In this document: positions 51,081-59,456 of the stretch, in pieces
Position numbering within the stretch: the first letter of the stretch is position 1
Layout of the letters: every line of letters begins with the position of its first letter
Source of the DNA: Bin87 sp965220105
Lineage (GTDB): Bacteria; Chloroflexota; Dehalococcoidia; Lucifugimonadales; UBA3495
Assembly (NCBI GenBank): GCA_965220105.1
Contig: OZ244811.1
Coordinates: 3,348,001 to 3,412,000 of the forward strand
Reading direction: 5' to 3'
DNA: 64,000 nucleotides
Position numbers and translations under genes: made by a program
Notes under the pieces: model-generated
The model's database searches: none
The model's input: the letters and a program-made list of their open reading frames with translations, nothing else
Told to the model about the DNA's origin: nothing

Positions 51081-51344
51081 GTCTCTCCTCAACGTATCGA
51101 CCATTGGTCAAATTTGCTCAATTCCGGTGTCTGCCACGTATCCGCCGATGCGTCCGGTCGGAACCGGAATTGCCGATGAACGGTATGAGGTAAGACGATA
51201 TAACACGCCAAACTGTATGATGTTTACCGATACTATCAACACTCCACCGATTCACGACGTAGTCAGGCGAAGACATAGCAGACGGGATTGTAGGGTTTGC
51301 TATTGGGATTGTCAATGTGCTTTATTCCTATTTGCTGGGTCGCT

Positions 51345-51372
51345 GCCCGCCGGGTGTTTGCGCCCGGCGGGC
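51345..51372 (-). terminator. Strong hairpin after binding-protein copy 2
   Basis: GCCCGCCGGG and CCCGGCGGGC form a perfect 10-bp stem with an 8-base loop, 12 bases downstream of the copy 2 stop. No T run follows on the minus strand, so it may end transcription weakly or protect the mRNA. The rest of the 303-base gap (51081-51383) is relatively AT-rich and probably holds the promoter of copy 1. Confidence 0.5.
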
Positions 51373-51383
51373 CAAATTCGTTA

Positions 51384-53216
51384 CTAGCGGCACTCCTCGG
51401 CCATCCACACGGTGTCCATGCGGTCCAGGTTGTGCACCAGGGCGCCGTGCTTGCCCTCGATGCCACGCACGCAGGTGCGCCAGGCGGCCAGGGTGCGGTT
51501 GTACCAGTACTCCACCGTGGGCGGGTCTTCGTCCAGCACGGCGGCGGCCTGCTGCACCAGCTCGTAGCGCTTGTCGAAGTCGGCTTCGGAGTCGACCTGG
51601 TCCATGATGGCGTCGAACTCGGAGTTGCAGTAGTTGGAGTGGTTTTCGCCGGCGCCGCAGCGGTAGAAGCTGTTGAGGTAGGCCGAGGGGTCGATGAAGG
51701 GTGAGGCGATACCGCCGACGGTGATGTCGAAGTTGCGGTTGGCCAGCTCCTCGAACCACACGGCAGAGGCGACGGGCCTGATGGTGGACTCGATGCCCAG
51801 GATCCGCTTGAACTCCAACTGCGCTACCTGAGTGGCGGCGGTTAGGTGGGCGCTGTTGGGGTCGCGCTGCATGAAGTCGACGTTCTTGATGCCGTCGCCG
51901 TAGCCGGCTTCTTCCATGAGGCGCTTGGCCTCGGCCTCGGCGGCGGGTCGGTCGAAGACCATGCGGGCGTCGATTTCTTCCTGGGGCTTCTGGTAGGCCT
52001 GGTCCTGGAAGGTCCAGCCGGTGCCGCCCTTGTAGCCGAACAGCCACTCGCTGACCACGTCGTGGACGGCGTTCCGGTCCAGGGCGAGCCACATGGCCTT
52101 ACGCACCTTGGGGTCGTTCCAGGGCTCGCGGTCAATGTTCATCCACACTGCCAGGTAGGAGTAGGACGAGAAGGGTTGGGCCTCATAGCGCTCGTCGTTC
52201 TGGAGGATCTCGAAGGCGGCCGGGTCGACCGTTTGGGCATACTCCACGTTGCCGGCGATGAGCGCGGCGGAGCGGGAGGTGCTGTTGCCCAGCGGGTAAG
52301 TCCAAACTTCGTCCAGGTAGGGCAGGCCCTCGTTCCAGTAGTCAGGGAAGCGTTCGTTCTTCCAGACCTCGGCTTCCTGGTGTTCCAGGAAACGGAAAGC
52401 GCCGGTGCCGGGGGCGGTCTGGGATGTCTTCAGGTCGTAGCCAACGGACTCCAGGAAATCCTTGGGGAAGATGCCGTGCCATTCGAGGGCAAAGGCGTTG
52501 AGTCCGTAGTTCAGCGGCGGGGCCTTCTCAAAGGTGAAGGACACGGTCAGGGGATCGATCACTTCGATGGTGGGACCGAAGGGGTCGTAGAGACCCTTGC
52601 GCGCGCTGACCACGCCGCCGGGCGGGTTGATAACCCGTGACCAGGAAGCGGCCACGTCATCGGCGTCCATGATGGAGCCGTCGTGGAACATGACGCCCTC
52701 CCGCAGGGGGAAGGTCCACACCGCGCCGTCTTCCGACACGTCCCAGTTGGTGGCGATGTCGGGGATGATGGTCTTGCCGGCGTCCAGAGGGTTGTAGCGC
52801 AGCAGGTTGTTCAGCAGCATCATTTGCTTGAAGGAGTTGGAGACGCTGGAAACCTGCATCAGGTCGTAGTGGGCGGGGTCGAAGTAGCCGCCGCGCCGCA
52901 GGATGCCGCCAGGTATGGCGTCCGGGTAGGCATCCTTGGTGATGGGGTTGGAAAGTACCTCGCTGGGGAGGGCGGCGGGCGGCGGGGTGGGCGTCGCCGC
53001 GTCCTGGGCGACGGCGGCCGGCTCGGGGGTGTCAGCCGGAGCCGCACCGCTGCTGGGGGCGGCTCCGGAAGCAGCTGCGGCTGCTGTGGGCTGGCCTACT
53101 TCGGATGGCGTGTCCGCCGGAGCGCCTGCTCCACCGCAGGCCGTTGCGGCCAGCAACGCGATGGACAGCATTAGTACGGGAACGAGTCGGAGGAACGCGA
53201 CCAGATGCGGGATCAT
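51384..53216 (-). CDS. ABC transporter family 5 substrate-binding lipoprotein, copy 2
   Basis: The signal peptide (RLVPVLMLSIALLAATAC, lipobox AATAC) and first linker part differ completely from copy 1, while the linker end and the whole SBP_bac_5 domain match it except for three residues: CGAGENHS instead of CGGGENHS, and DPNSAHLT instead of DPNNAHFT. The GAGGTAG before the ATG at 53216 is a moderate ribosome-binding site. Gene conversion or a recent duplication that exchanged the mature part is the likely origin. It would serve the same permease pair. Confidence 0.92.
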   Translation of the reverse strand: MIPHLVAFLRLVPVLMLSIALLAATACGGAGAPADTPSEVGQPTAAAAASGAAPSSGAAPADTPEPAAVAQDAATPTPPPAALPSEVLSNPITKDAYPDAIPGGILRRGGYFDPAHYDLMQVSSVSNSFKQMMLLNNLLRYNPLDAGKTIIPDIATNWDVSEDGAVWTFPLREGVMFHDGSIMDADDVAASWSRVINPPGGVVSARKGLYDPFGPTIEVIDPLTVSFTFEKAPPLNYGLNAFALEWHGIFPKDFLESVGYDLKTSQTAPGTGAFRFLEHQEAEVWKNERFPDYWNEGLPYLDEVWTYPLGNSTSRSAALIAGNVEYAQTVDPAAFEILQNDERYEAQPFSSYSYLAVWMNIDREPWNDPKVRKAMWLALDRNAVHDVVSEWLFGYKGGTGWTFQDQAYQKPQEEIDARMVFDRPAAEAEAKRLMEEAGYGDGIKNVDFMQRDPNSAHLTAATQVAQLEFKRILGIESTIRPVASAVWFEELANRNFDITVGGIASPFIDPSAYLNSFYRCGAGENHSNYCNSEFDAIMDQVDSEADFDKRYELVQQAAAVLDEDPPTVEYWYNRTLAAWRTCVRGIEGKHGALVHNLDRMDTVWMAEECR

Positions 53217-53316
53217 AATATGCTACCTCTATAGTGTGCGCGACGATCCGGGGTGGGTTGCGCGGGTGGGTCCGAGACCGGGACCGGCGATGGACTGTTG
53301 GGTTACATGGTCATTA

Positions 53317-55176
53317 CTAGCGGCACTCCTCGTCCATCCACACGGTGTCCATGCGGTCCAGGTTGTGAACCAGGGCGCCGTTCTTGCCTTCGATGCCGTG
53401 GACGCAGGTGCGCCAGGCCGCCAGCGTGCGGTTGTACCAGAACTCTACGGTGGGCGGGTCTGCGTCCAGCAGCCGGGCGGCCTGTTGAACCAGCTCGTAC
53501 CGCTTGTCGAAGTCGGGTTCGGTATCAACCTGATCCATGATGGCGTCGAACGCGGGATTGCAGTAGTTGGAATAGTTCTCGCCGCCCTCGCAGTTGTAGA
53601 AGGTGTTCAGGTAGGCCGAAGGGTCGATGAACGGAGCGGCGGTAGCGCCCAGGGTAATGTCGAAGTTACGGTTGGCCATCTCCTCGAACCACACGGCGGA
53701 AGCCACCGGGCGGATGGTGGCATCGATGCCCAGAATCCGCTTGAACTCCAGTTGCACGAACTGCGCTCCGGCGGTGTAGAAGGCGCTGGCCGGGTCACGT
53801 TGCATCAGGTCAACGTTCTTGATGCCTTCGCCGTAGCCGGCTTCTTCCATCAGCCGCTTGGCCTCGGCTTCGGCGGCCTCTCGGTCGAATACCATTCGGG
53901 TATCAATCTCCGCTCGCGGCAGCTGGAAAGCCTGGTCCTGGAAGGTCCACCCGGTGCCGCCCGTATAGCCAAAAACGTACTCGCTGAGCACGGCGTGGAT
54001 TGCTACCCGGTCAATGGCGAGCCACATGGCCTTGCGTACTTTGGGATCGCTCCACGGCTCTTTGTCGGTATTGAACCAGACGGCTCCGTAGGAATACGAT
54101 GAAAACGGCTGGGCTTCGTAGCGGTCGTCGTTCTTCAGGATTTCGTAGGCCGCTGGGTCGATGGTCTGAGAGTACTCCACGTTGCCGGCGAGCAATGCAG
54201 CGGAACGGGTGGTGCTGTTGCCCAGCGGATAGGTCCATACCTCGTCGAGATAAGGCAAGCCCTCGTTCCAATAATTGGCGAAGCGTTCGTTCTTCCAGAC
54301 TTCCCCTTCCTGGTGTTCCAGGAACCGGAAGGCGCCGGTGCCCGGGGCGTCAGAGCCCTTCCGCTTCAGGTCATAGTTGTTGGCCTCCAGGAAGGCTTTG
54401 GGAAAGACGCCGTGCCACTCCAGGGCAAAGGCGTTGAGCCCGTAGTTCAACGGCGGAGCCTTCTGGAAGGTGAATGACACCGTGAGCGGGTCGATCACCT
54501 CCACCGTGGGGCCGAAGGGGTCGTACAGACCCTTGCGGGCGCTGATCACTCCGCTGGGTGGATTTATGACGCGGGACCAGGACGCCGCTACGTCGTCGGC
54601 AGTGAGGATGCTGCCATCATGGAACGGCACGCCTTCGCGCAGCGGGAACGTCCAGACGGCTCGGTCTTCCGACACGTCCCAACTGGTGGCCAGGTCCGGA
54701 ATGATGGTCTTGCCGGCATCGATGGGGTTGTAGCGCAGGATGTTGTTTAGCAGCATCATTTGCTTGAACGAGTTGACTACGCTGGAAACCTGCATCAGGT
54801 CATAATGGGCCGGATCGGAATAGCCGCCCCGGCGCAGGATGCCGCCATACTGGGCATCGGCGTAGACGTCCTTGGTAATGGGATTGGCCACCACCTGAGA
54901 CGGCAGGGCGGCCGGCAGCGGGGTCGGGGTGGCCATGTCAGCCTGCGCTTGGACGGCGGTGGGCGCTGCCGTGGCGGCGGAGGAAGCGGGAGCAGCGCCG
55001 GCGCTACTGTCGCTGGCGGAAGTGGCCGGAGCTGTGCCGGCAGCGGTGGTTGGCGGGGCCGCCTCGCCCGCGGGTTCCGGAGCTTCAGCTCCTCCACAGG
55101 CGGCGCTCATAACCAGGATGACCCCTAGCGCCGAGGCCAATATTGCGTGAGTGAACGGAAATCGTCGATGCGTCAT
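53317..55176 (-). CDS. ABC transporter family 5 substrate-binding lipoprotein, copy 3 (diverged)
   Basis: The signal peptide ends LGVILVMSAACGGAEAPEP (lipobox SAAC), followed by a long Ala/Thr/Ser linker and the SBP_bac_5 domain. It is collinear with the other two and clearly less similar, with many substitutions such as RDPASAFYTAGAQFVQ and NCEGGENYSN in the regions where copies 1 and 2 also differ. GGAGG lies 8 bases before the ATG at 55176; an extension to 55287 has no support. As the first gene of the minus-strand locus it is closest to the AT-rich promoter region. Confidence 0.92.
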   Translation of the reverse strand: MTHRRFPFTHAILASALGVILVMSAACGGAEAPEPAGEAAPPTTAAGTAPATSASDSSAGAAPASSAATAAPTAVQAQADMATPTPLPAALPSQVVANPITKDVYADAQYGGILRRGGYSDPAHYDLMQVSSVVNSFKQMMLLNNILRYNPIDAGKTIIPDLATSWDVSEDRAVWTFPLREGVPFHDGSILTADDVAASWSRVINPPSGVISARKGLYDPFGPTVEVIDPLTVSFTFQKAPPLNYGLNAFALEWHGVFPKAFLEANNYDLKRKGSDAPGTGAFRFLEHQEGEVWKNERFANYWNEGLPYLDEVWTYPLGNSTTRSAALLAGNVEYSQTIDPAAYEILKNDDRYEAQPFSSYSYGAVWFNTDKEPWSDPKVRKAMWLAIDRVAIHAVLSEYVFGYTGGTGWTFQDQAFQLPRAEIDTRMVFDREAAEAEAKRLMEEAGYGEGIKNVDLMQRDPASAFYTAGAQFVQLEFKRILGIDATIRPVASAVWFEEMANRNFDITLGATAAPFIDPSAYLNTFYNCEGGENYSNYCNPAFDAIMDQVDTEPDFDKRYELVQQAARLLDADPPTVEFWYNRTLAAWRTCVHGIEGKNGALVHNLDRMDTVWMDEECR

Positions 55177-55545
55177 GGTCGGTCCTCCGTGAGCGGGTGG
55201 AATCGCGACTGCGGTCGGTTGAATTGACCCGTGCTTGACGCTATGTCCGTACGACACTTGACGGAGATTTACGATATTAGCAACCAATATTTACATATCA
55301 GAGCGTTTTCATTATCAGTAACGATAATTATGGATTGATTCATGCTGATTTCAGTGTGTTTGATACTAAACAGGACTATCGTGATTGTCAATAACCATTA
55401 TTGCCATAATAGGCCGCGTAAACTATTCCTGGGGCCGCCGTGTGCGGCAGACTGCGGGCCTCAACTGGTGTGCTATACTGCGCCCGGCTCCGAGCCGATA
55501 CTCGTCCGACGTTGCAGCCGGATATTCCGGTCTGGCAACTACCCG
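55177..55545. promoter_or_regulatory. AT-rich divergent intergenic region with palindromes
   Basis: This 369-base region separates the transporter locus (minus) from the Nudix gene (plus) and is much more AT-rich than its surroundings. It contains ATTATC-AGTAAC-GATAAT (55311-55328), a candidate operator, and GATTGTCAATAACC near 55384, which shares GATTGTCAAT with the spacer upstream of binding-protein copy 1 (near 51308). Promoters for both directions are likely here; exact -35/-10 boxes could not be fixed. Confidence 0.45.
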
Positions 55546-56325
55546 ATGAGGTGCGTTTTGGTCGCTTCCCTGGTCGCTACGCCCAACCCATTTCGCGGGG
55601 TGGTGGTCAATTCCGCCGAACTTCCCGCCGATCCCGACGATTTTGCCGCCCGACTGGACGCGTCGATCTCCGAATGGCTCGATGCCGGATACGAGGTGGC
55701 CTGGGTGGACATTCCCATCGCGCTGGCGTCCCACGTCCCCATCTGCACCGAACGCGGGTTCATGTATCACCACGCCGGCAGGGACTACATCACCGCGACG
55801 CTGTCGCTGATTCAGGGTTCCTACATCCCCAACTATGCCACCCATTACGTGGGCGCCGGCGGCGTGGTGGTCAACGATCGGGAGGAGCTGCTGGTGGTGT
55901 GCGAGCGTTACCGTATCGACAACCGGCCGCCCTTCTACAAGCTGCCCGGCGGAGCATTGGACCCCGGCGAAAACATCGTCGATTCCATTGTGCGCGAGGT
56001 ACAGGAGGAAACCGGCGTCGAGGCCGAGTTCGAGGCGCTGACCTGTTTCCGCCACTGGCACGGCTACCGCTACGGCAAGTCCGACATTTACTTCGTGTGC
56101 CGCCTGCGGGCCATTACCACCGATATCCGGATGGGCGAGAAAGAGATTGAGGAATGCCTCTGGATGCCCGTCCAGCAGTTTATGACCAACGACGACATCA
56201 GCCCGTTCAACAAGGGCATCGTGCAATCGGCGCTGGAAAGCGACGGCATCGTGCCGGCGCCCATGCCCGGGATGCCCGGGGACCCCACGCGTGAGTATTT
56301 CATGCCCGGCTTCATGCGACGCTGA
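55546..56325 (+). CDS. Nudix hydrolase with pre-Nudix domain (NUDT6-like)
   Basis: The N-terminal domain (PADPDDFAARLDASISEWLD, then ERGFMYHHAGRDYITATLSL) matches the pre-Nudix domain known from animal NUDT6 and plant Nudix proteins. The Nudix box is GGALDPGENIVDSIVREVQEETG, with all REVQEETG residues. The family hydrolyses nucleoside-diphosphate-linked compounds such as ADP-ribose or NADH. ATG at 55546 is chosen because upstream codons look non-coding; the frame is open to 55342. The end (GMPGDPTREYFMPGFMRR) is proline- and methionine-rich. The gene is followed after 83 bases by the molybdenum hydroxylase gene on the same strand. Confidence 0.84.
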   Translation: MRCVLVASLVATPNPFRGVVVNSAELPADPDDFAARLDASISEWLDAGYEVAWVDIPIALASHVPICTERGFMYHHAGRDYITATLSLIQGSYIPNYATHYVGAGGVVVNDREELLVVCERYRIDNRPPFYKLPGGALDPGENIVDSIVREVQEETGVEAEFEALTCFRHWHGYRYGKSDIYFVCRLRAITTDIRMGEKEIEECLWMPVQQFMTNDDISPFNKGIVQSALESDGIVPAPMPGMPGDPTREYFMPGFMRR

Positions 56326-56408
56326 ACCCTTCGGCGTCGCCCGCAAGACCCGTCAAACCAGCCACCAGAAGATTTGCCAGCCGCCGCTTTCCCCTCCGGA
56401 GGAACCAC

Positions 56409-58694
56409 ATGACTACCACTGAACAATCGAGCAAATACCGCGTGATCGGCACCCGCCCGGTGCGCCATGACGGTGTGGACAAGGTTACCGGCGCCGCCCG
56501 TTACGGCGCGGACATCAACCTGCCCGGGATGCTGCACGCCAAGGTGCTGCGGAGTCCCTACTCCCACGCCCGCATCCGCGGCATCGACACCAGCAAAGCC
56601 GAGGCCATGCCCGGCGTCGTGGCGGTGACTACTTCGGCGGATTTCCCCATCGTGCAGGACCGCATGCTGGACTTCGCCGAGGTGCAGGGCAACGCCCGCA
56701 TGATTGCGGAAAACATGCTGGCCAAGGACAAGGCCCTTTACGTCGGCCACGCCATCGCCGCCGTGTGTGCCGTGAGCCAGCACGTGGCCGAAGAGGCGCT
56801 GAGCCTGGTGGAAGTCGACTATGAGGTACTGCCCACGGTGCTCACCTGGCGCGAGGCTATGGCAGACAACGCTACGCTGCTCCACGACGACATGACGACG
56901 TACTTCCGGGTCGAACGCTTCGCCCGCGGAGACGACACCGGCATCAAGAGCAACGTGGCCGGACATATTCAGCACAAGGTTGGCGACGTGGAGCAGGGCT
57001 TCGCCGAATCCGACATCGTGATCGAGCGGGAGTTTGAGACCCAGACGGTGCACCAGGGCTACATCGAGCCCCACGTCTCCACGGCCATGTGGTCGGCGGA
57101 CGGGCGGGTCACCGTGTGGACCAGCACGCAGGGACTGTTCAACATCCGCGCCCAGACGGCGGCCATCCTGAGCATCCCCGAATCCCAGGTTAAGGTGGTG
57201 CCCATGGAAATCGGCGGCGGGTTCGGCGCCAAGGCCATCGCCTACCTGGACCCGGTGGCTGCGGTGCTTTCGAAGAAGACGGGCCGGCCGGTCAAGATAT
57301 CCATGGACCGCAAAGAGGTATTCGAGGGCAGCGGCCCCACCTCGGCCACCTTCATGCGCTGCAAGATGGGCGTGAAGAACGACGGCACCATGGTGGCGGG
57401 TGAGCTCTACATGATCTACGAAGCCGGCGCCTACCCCGGCTCGCCGGTGGGCGGCGGCGCTTTGACCGGTTTCGGCCCCTACAAGATGGACCACATGCAG
57501 GTCGACGGCCTGGACGTGGTGTGCAATAAGCAGAAGGTGCAGGCCTATCGGGCTCCCGGCCAGCCCCAGGCGGCCTTTGCCGTCGAGCCCGTGGTGGACG
57601 AGCTGGCCGACCTGCTGGGCATGGACCCCATGGAGTTACGCCTCAAGAATGCGGTGCAAGAAGGCGACCGCATGCCCAACGGCGTGCCCCACCGCGTGTT
57701 CGGCTGCCGCGAGATGGAAGAGGCTATGATCAACTGCGACCACAACCAGACGCCGTTGACCGGACCCAACCAGGGCCGCGGCGTTGCGGTCGGGTTCCGC
57801 TGGCAGGCCGGTCAGGCGTCGTCCGCCACCATCAACGTCAACGCCGACGGCACGCTGAACCTGATCACCGGCTCGGTGGACATCGGCGGGACGCGCACGG
57901 CGGTGGCCATGCAGGTGGCCGAGACGCTGGGCATCGGCGTGGACGAGATCGCGCCCACCGTCGTGGATACCGATACGGTGGGCTGGACGGCTACCACCGG
58001 CGGCAGTCGTATCGCCTTCGACACCGGCCTGGCCGCCATCTCCGCCTCCGAGGATCTGCGCGACCAGATGGCCGCGCGGTGCGCCATGGTGTGGGAGGTG
58101 GAACCCGACCAGGTCCAGTTCGCCGACGGCGCGTTCACCTGCACCAGCAACGAAGAACGCATGACCATCGCCGACGTTGCCAACCGCATGATGCGTACCG
58201 GCGGCCCGCTGACGGCGTCGGCCTCGGCAACTTCCACCGGCGTCGGACCGGTGTTCGCCGGCAACATCATCGACGTTCAAGTCGATCCGGAGACGGGCAA
58301 GGTGGACATCCTGCGCTGTACCGCGTTCATCGACGCCGGCACCGCGGTCCATCCCAGCTACGTGGAAGGCCAGATGCAGGGCGGCACGGTGCAGGGGCTG
58401 GGCTGGGCGTTGTCCGAGGATTACAACTACGCCGAGGATGGCCGGATGCTCAACTCCAGCTTCCTGGACTACCGGATGCCCACGGCGCTGGACCTGCCGA
58501 TGATCGACACGGTGGTGGTGGAAGTCCCGAACCCACGGCACCCCTACGGACTGCGCGGGGTCGGCGAAGCGCCCATCATTCCGCCGCTGGCCGCGCTCCA
58601 CAACGCCATCTACCACGCCACGGGCGTGCGGGTGAACAGGCTCCCGCTGTCGCCCACCAACCTGCTGGAAGCGCTGGAGGAAGCCGGCAAGTAG
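56409..58694 (+). CDS. Xanthine dehydrogenase/CO dehydrogenase family molybdopterin-binding subunit
   Basis: The 761-residue protein begins with the aldehyde oxidase a/b hammerhead domain (RVIGTRPVRHDGVDKVTGAA), followed by the molybdopterin-binding domain. EIGGGFGAKAIAYLDPVAAV, VQAYRAPGQPQAAFAVEPVV and LRGVGEAPIIPPLAALHNAI are the cofactor-binding and active-site motifs, the last with the catalytic Glu. The CO-dehydrogenase-specific AYRCSFR motif is absent, so an aldehyde, N-heterocycle or carboxylate substrate is likely. The usual FAD and 2Fe-2S subunits are not encoded nearby. GGAGG lies 8 bases before the ATG. Confidence 0.92.
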   Translation: MTTTEQSSKYRVIGTRPVRHDGVDKVTGAARYGADINLPGMLHAKVLRSPYSHARIRGIDTSKAEAMPGVVAVTTSADFPIVQDRMLDFAEVQGNARMIAENMLAKDKALYVGHAIAAVCAVSQHVAEEALSLVEVDYEVLPTVLTWREAMADNATLLHDDMTTYFRVERFARGDDTGIKSNVAGHIQHKVGDVEQGFAESDIVIEREFETQTVHQGYIEPHVSTAMWSADGRVTVWTSTQGLFNIRAQTAAILSIPESQVKVVPMEIGGGFGAKAIAYLDPVAAVLSKKTGRPVKISMDRKEVFEGSGPTSATFMRCKMGVKNDGTMVAGELYMIYEAGAYPGSPVGGGALTGFGPYKMDHMQVDGLDVVCNKQKVQAYRAPGQPQAAFAVEPVVDELADLLGMDPMELRLKNAVQEGDRMPNGVPHRVFGCREMEEAMINCDHNQTPLTGPNQGRGVAVGFRWQAGQASSATINVNADGTLNLITGSVDIGGTRTAVAMQVAETLGIGVDEIAPTVVDTDTVGWTATTGGSRIAFDTGLAAISASEDLRDQMAARCAMVWEVEPDQVQFADGAFTCTSNEERMTIADVANRMMRTGGPLTASASATSTGVGPVFAGNIIDVQVDPETGKVDILRCTAFIDAGTAVHPSYVEGQMQGGTVQGLGWALSEDYNYAEDGRMLNSSFLDYRMPTALDLPMIDTVVVEVPNPRHPYGLRGVGEAPIIPPLAALHNAIYHATGVRVNRLPLSPTNLLEALEEAGK

Positions 58695-58799
58695 CGTCCT
58701 GGCAACCGGTCCCCCAACGGCGGGGCTGGCACAGTAGACTTTGGGGGCGGGTTTCTTCCCGCCCCTGCTTTCGGTCAAACGAGGTTGGCCAGGCGGAGC

Positions 58800-59456
58800 A
58801 TGTCTGTAGAGAACCAGAGACCACAACTGATAGTAGGGCTGGGAAACCCGGGCGACCGGTACCGGGATACGCGCCACAACGTGGGGTTTGCCTGCGTGGA
58901 TTTGCTGTCCCAGCGATGGGGTATTCCGGTAAACGACCGGCGCCGGACCACGGCATTGGGTCAGGGTTACCGGGCAGGTCAACCCGTGGTGTTGGCCAAA
59001 CCGCGCACCTTCATGAATCTGTCCGGCGACTCGGTGGCGTATTTGATGGCGAGATTCGGAGCGCGTCCGTCGGAGTTGATCATCGTTTACGACGAGATGG
59101 CGTTGCCCCTGGGCAGGATCAGGTTGCGGGCGCAGGGTTCGGACGCCGGACACAACGGCATCAAGGACATTATACGGGCGGTGCGTACGGTGCAATTTCC
59201 CCGCCTGCGTATCGGCATCGGGCCTCCCGAGGGCGGCGCTGGCAGCGTCAACCACGTCCTGGGGCGTTTCCCCGCCGAGGAACAGGACGCCGCCGCATCC
59301 AGCATCGCACGCGCCGCCGACGCTGTGGAATGCCTGCTGTCCGACGGGATCAACATCGCCATGAACCGGTACAACACCGATCCCCAACCAGCCGACCCGA
59401 ATAGTTCGGCAGCTGGCGGTTCGGAAACGACTGGCCAGGAGCAGAATCCCCGGTAA
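58800..59456 (+). CDS. pth: Peptidyl-tRNA hydrolase
   Basis: LIVGLGNPGDRYRDTRHNVG supplies Asn10- and His20-equivalent residues, FMNLSGDSVAYLM the second substrate Asn, YDEMALPLGRIRLRAQGSDA the catalytic Asp, and GHNGIKDIIRAV the tRNA-binding block. The protein rescues peptidyl-tRNAs dropped from ribosomes. It is about 25 residues longer than E. coli Pth through a polar tail (NTDPQPADPNSSAAGG). The ATG at 58800 is the first consistent start; TTG at 58785 is an alternative. Its stop codon overlaps the next gene by one base. Confidence 0.95.
   Translation: MSVENQRPQLIVGLGNPGDRYRDTRHNVGFACVDLLSQRWGIPVNDRRRTTALGQGYRAGQPVVLAKPRTFMNLSGDSVAYLMARFGARPSELIIVYDEMALPLGRIRLRAQGSDAGHNGIKDIIRAVRTVQFPRLRIGIGPPEGGAGSVNHVLGRFPAEEQDAAASSIARAADAVECLLSDGINIAMNRYNTDPQPADPNSSAAGGSETTGQEQNPR

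Noticed and set aside
49233..53216. The two near-identical binding-protein genes as a simple assembly duplication
   Set aside because: Flanks, signal peptides and spacers differ and there are consistent amino-acid differences, so two real copies are more likely; long reads would settle it.
58079..59404. 441-codon frame across the molybdoenzyme and pth genes
   Set aside because: Arg/Gly/Pro-rich shadow frame spanning two well-supported genes.
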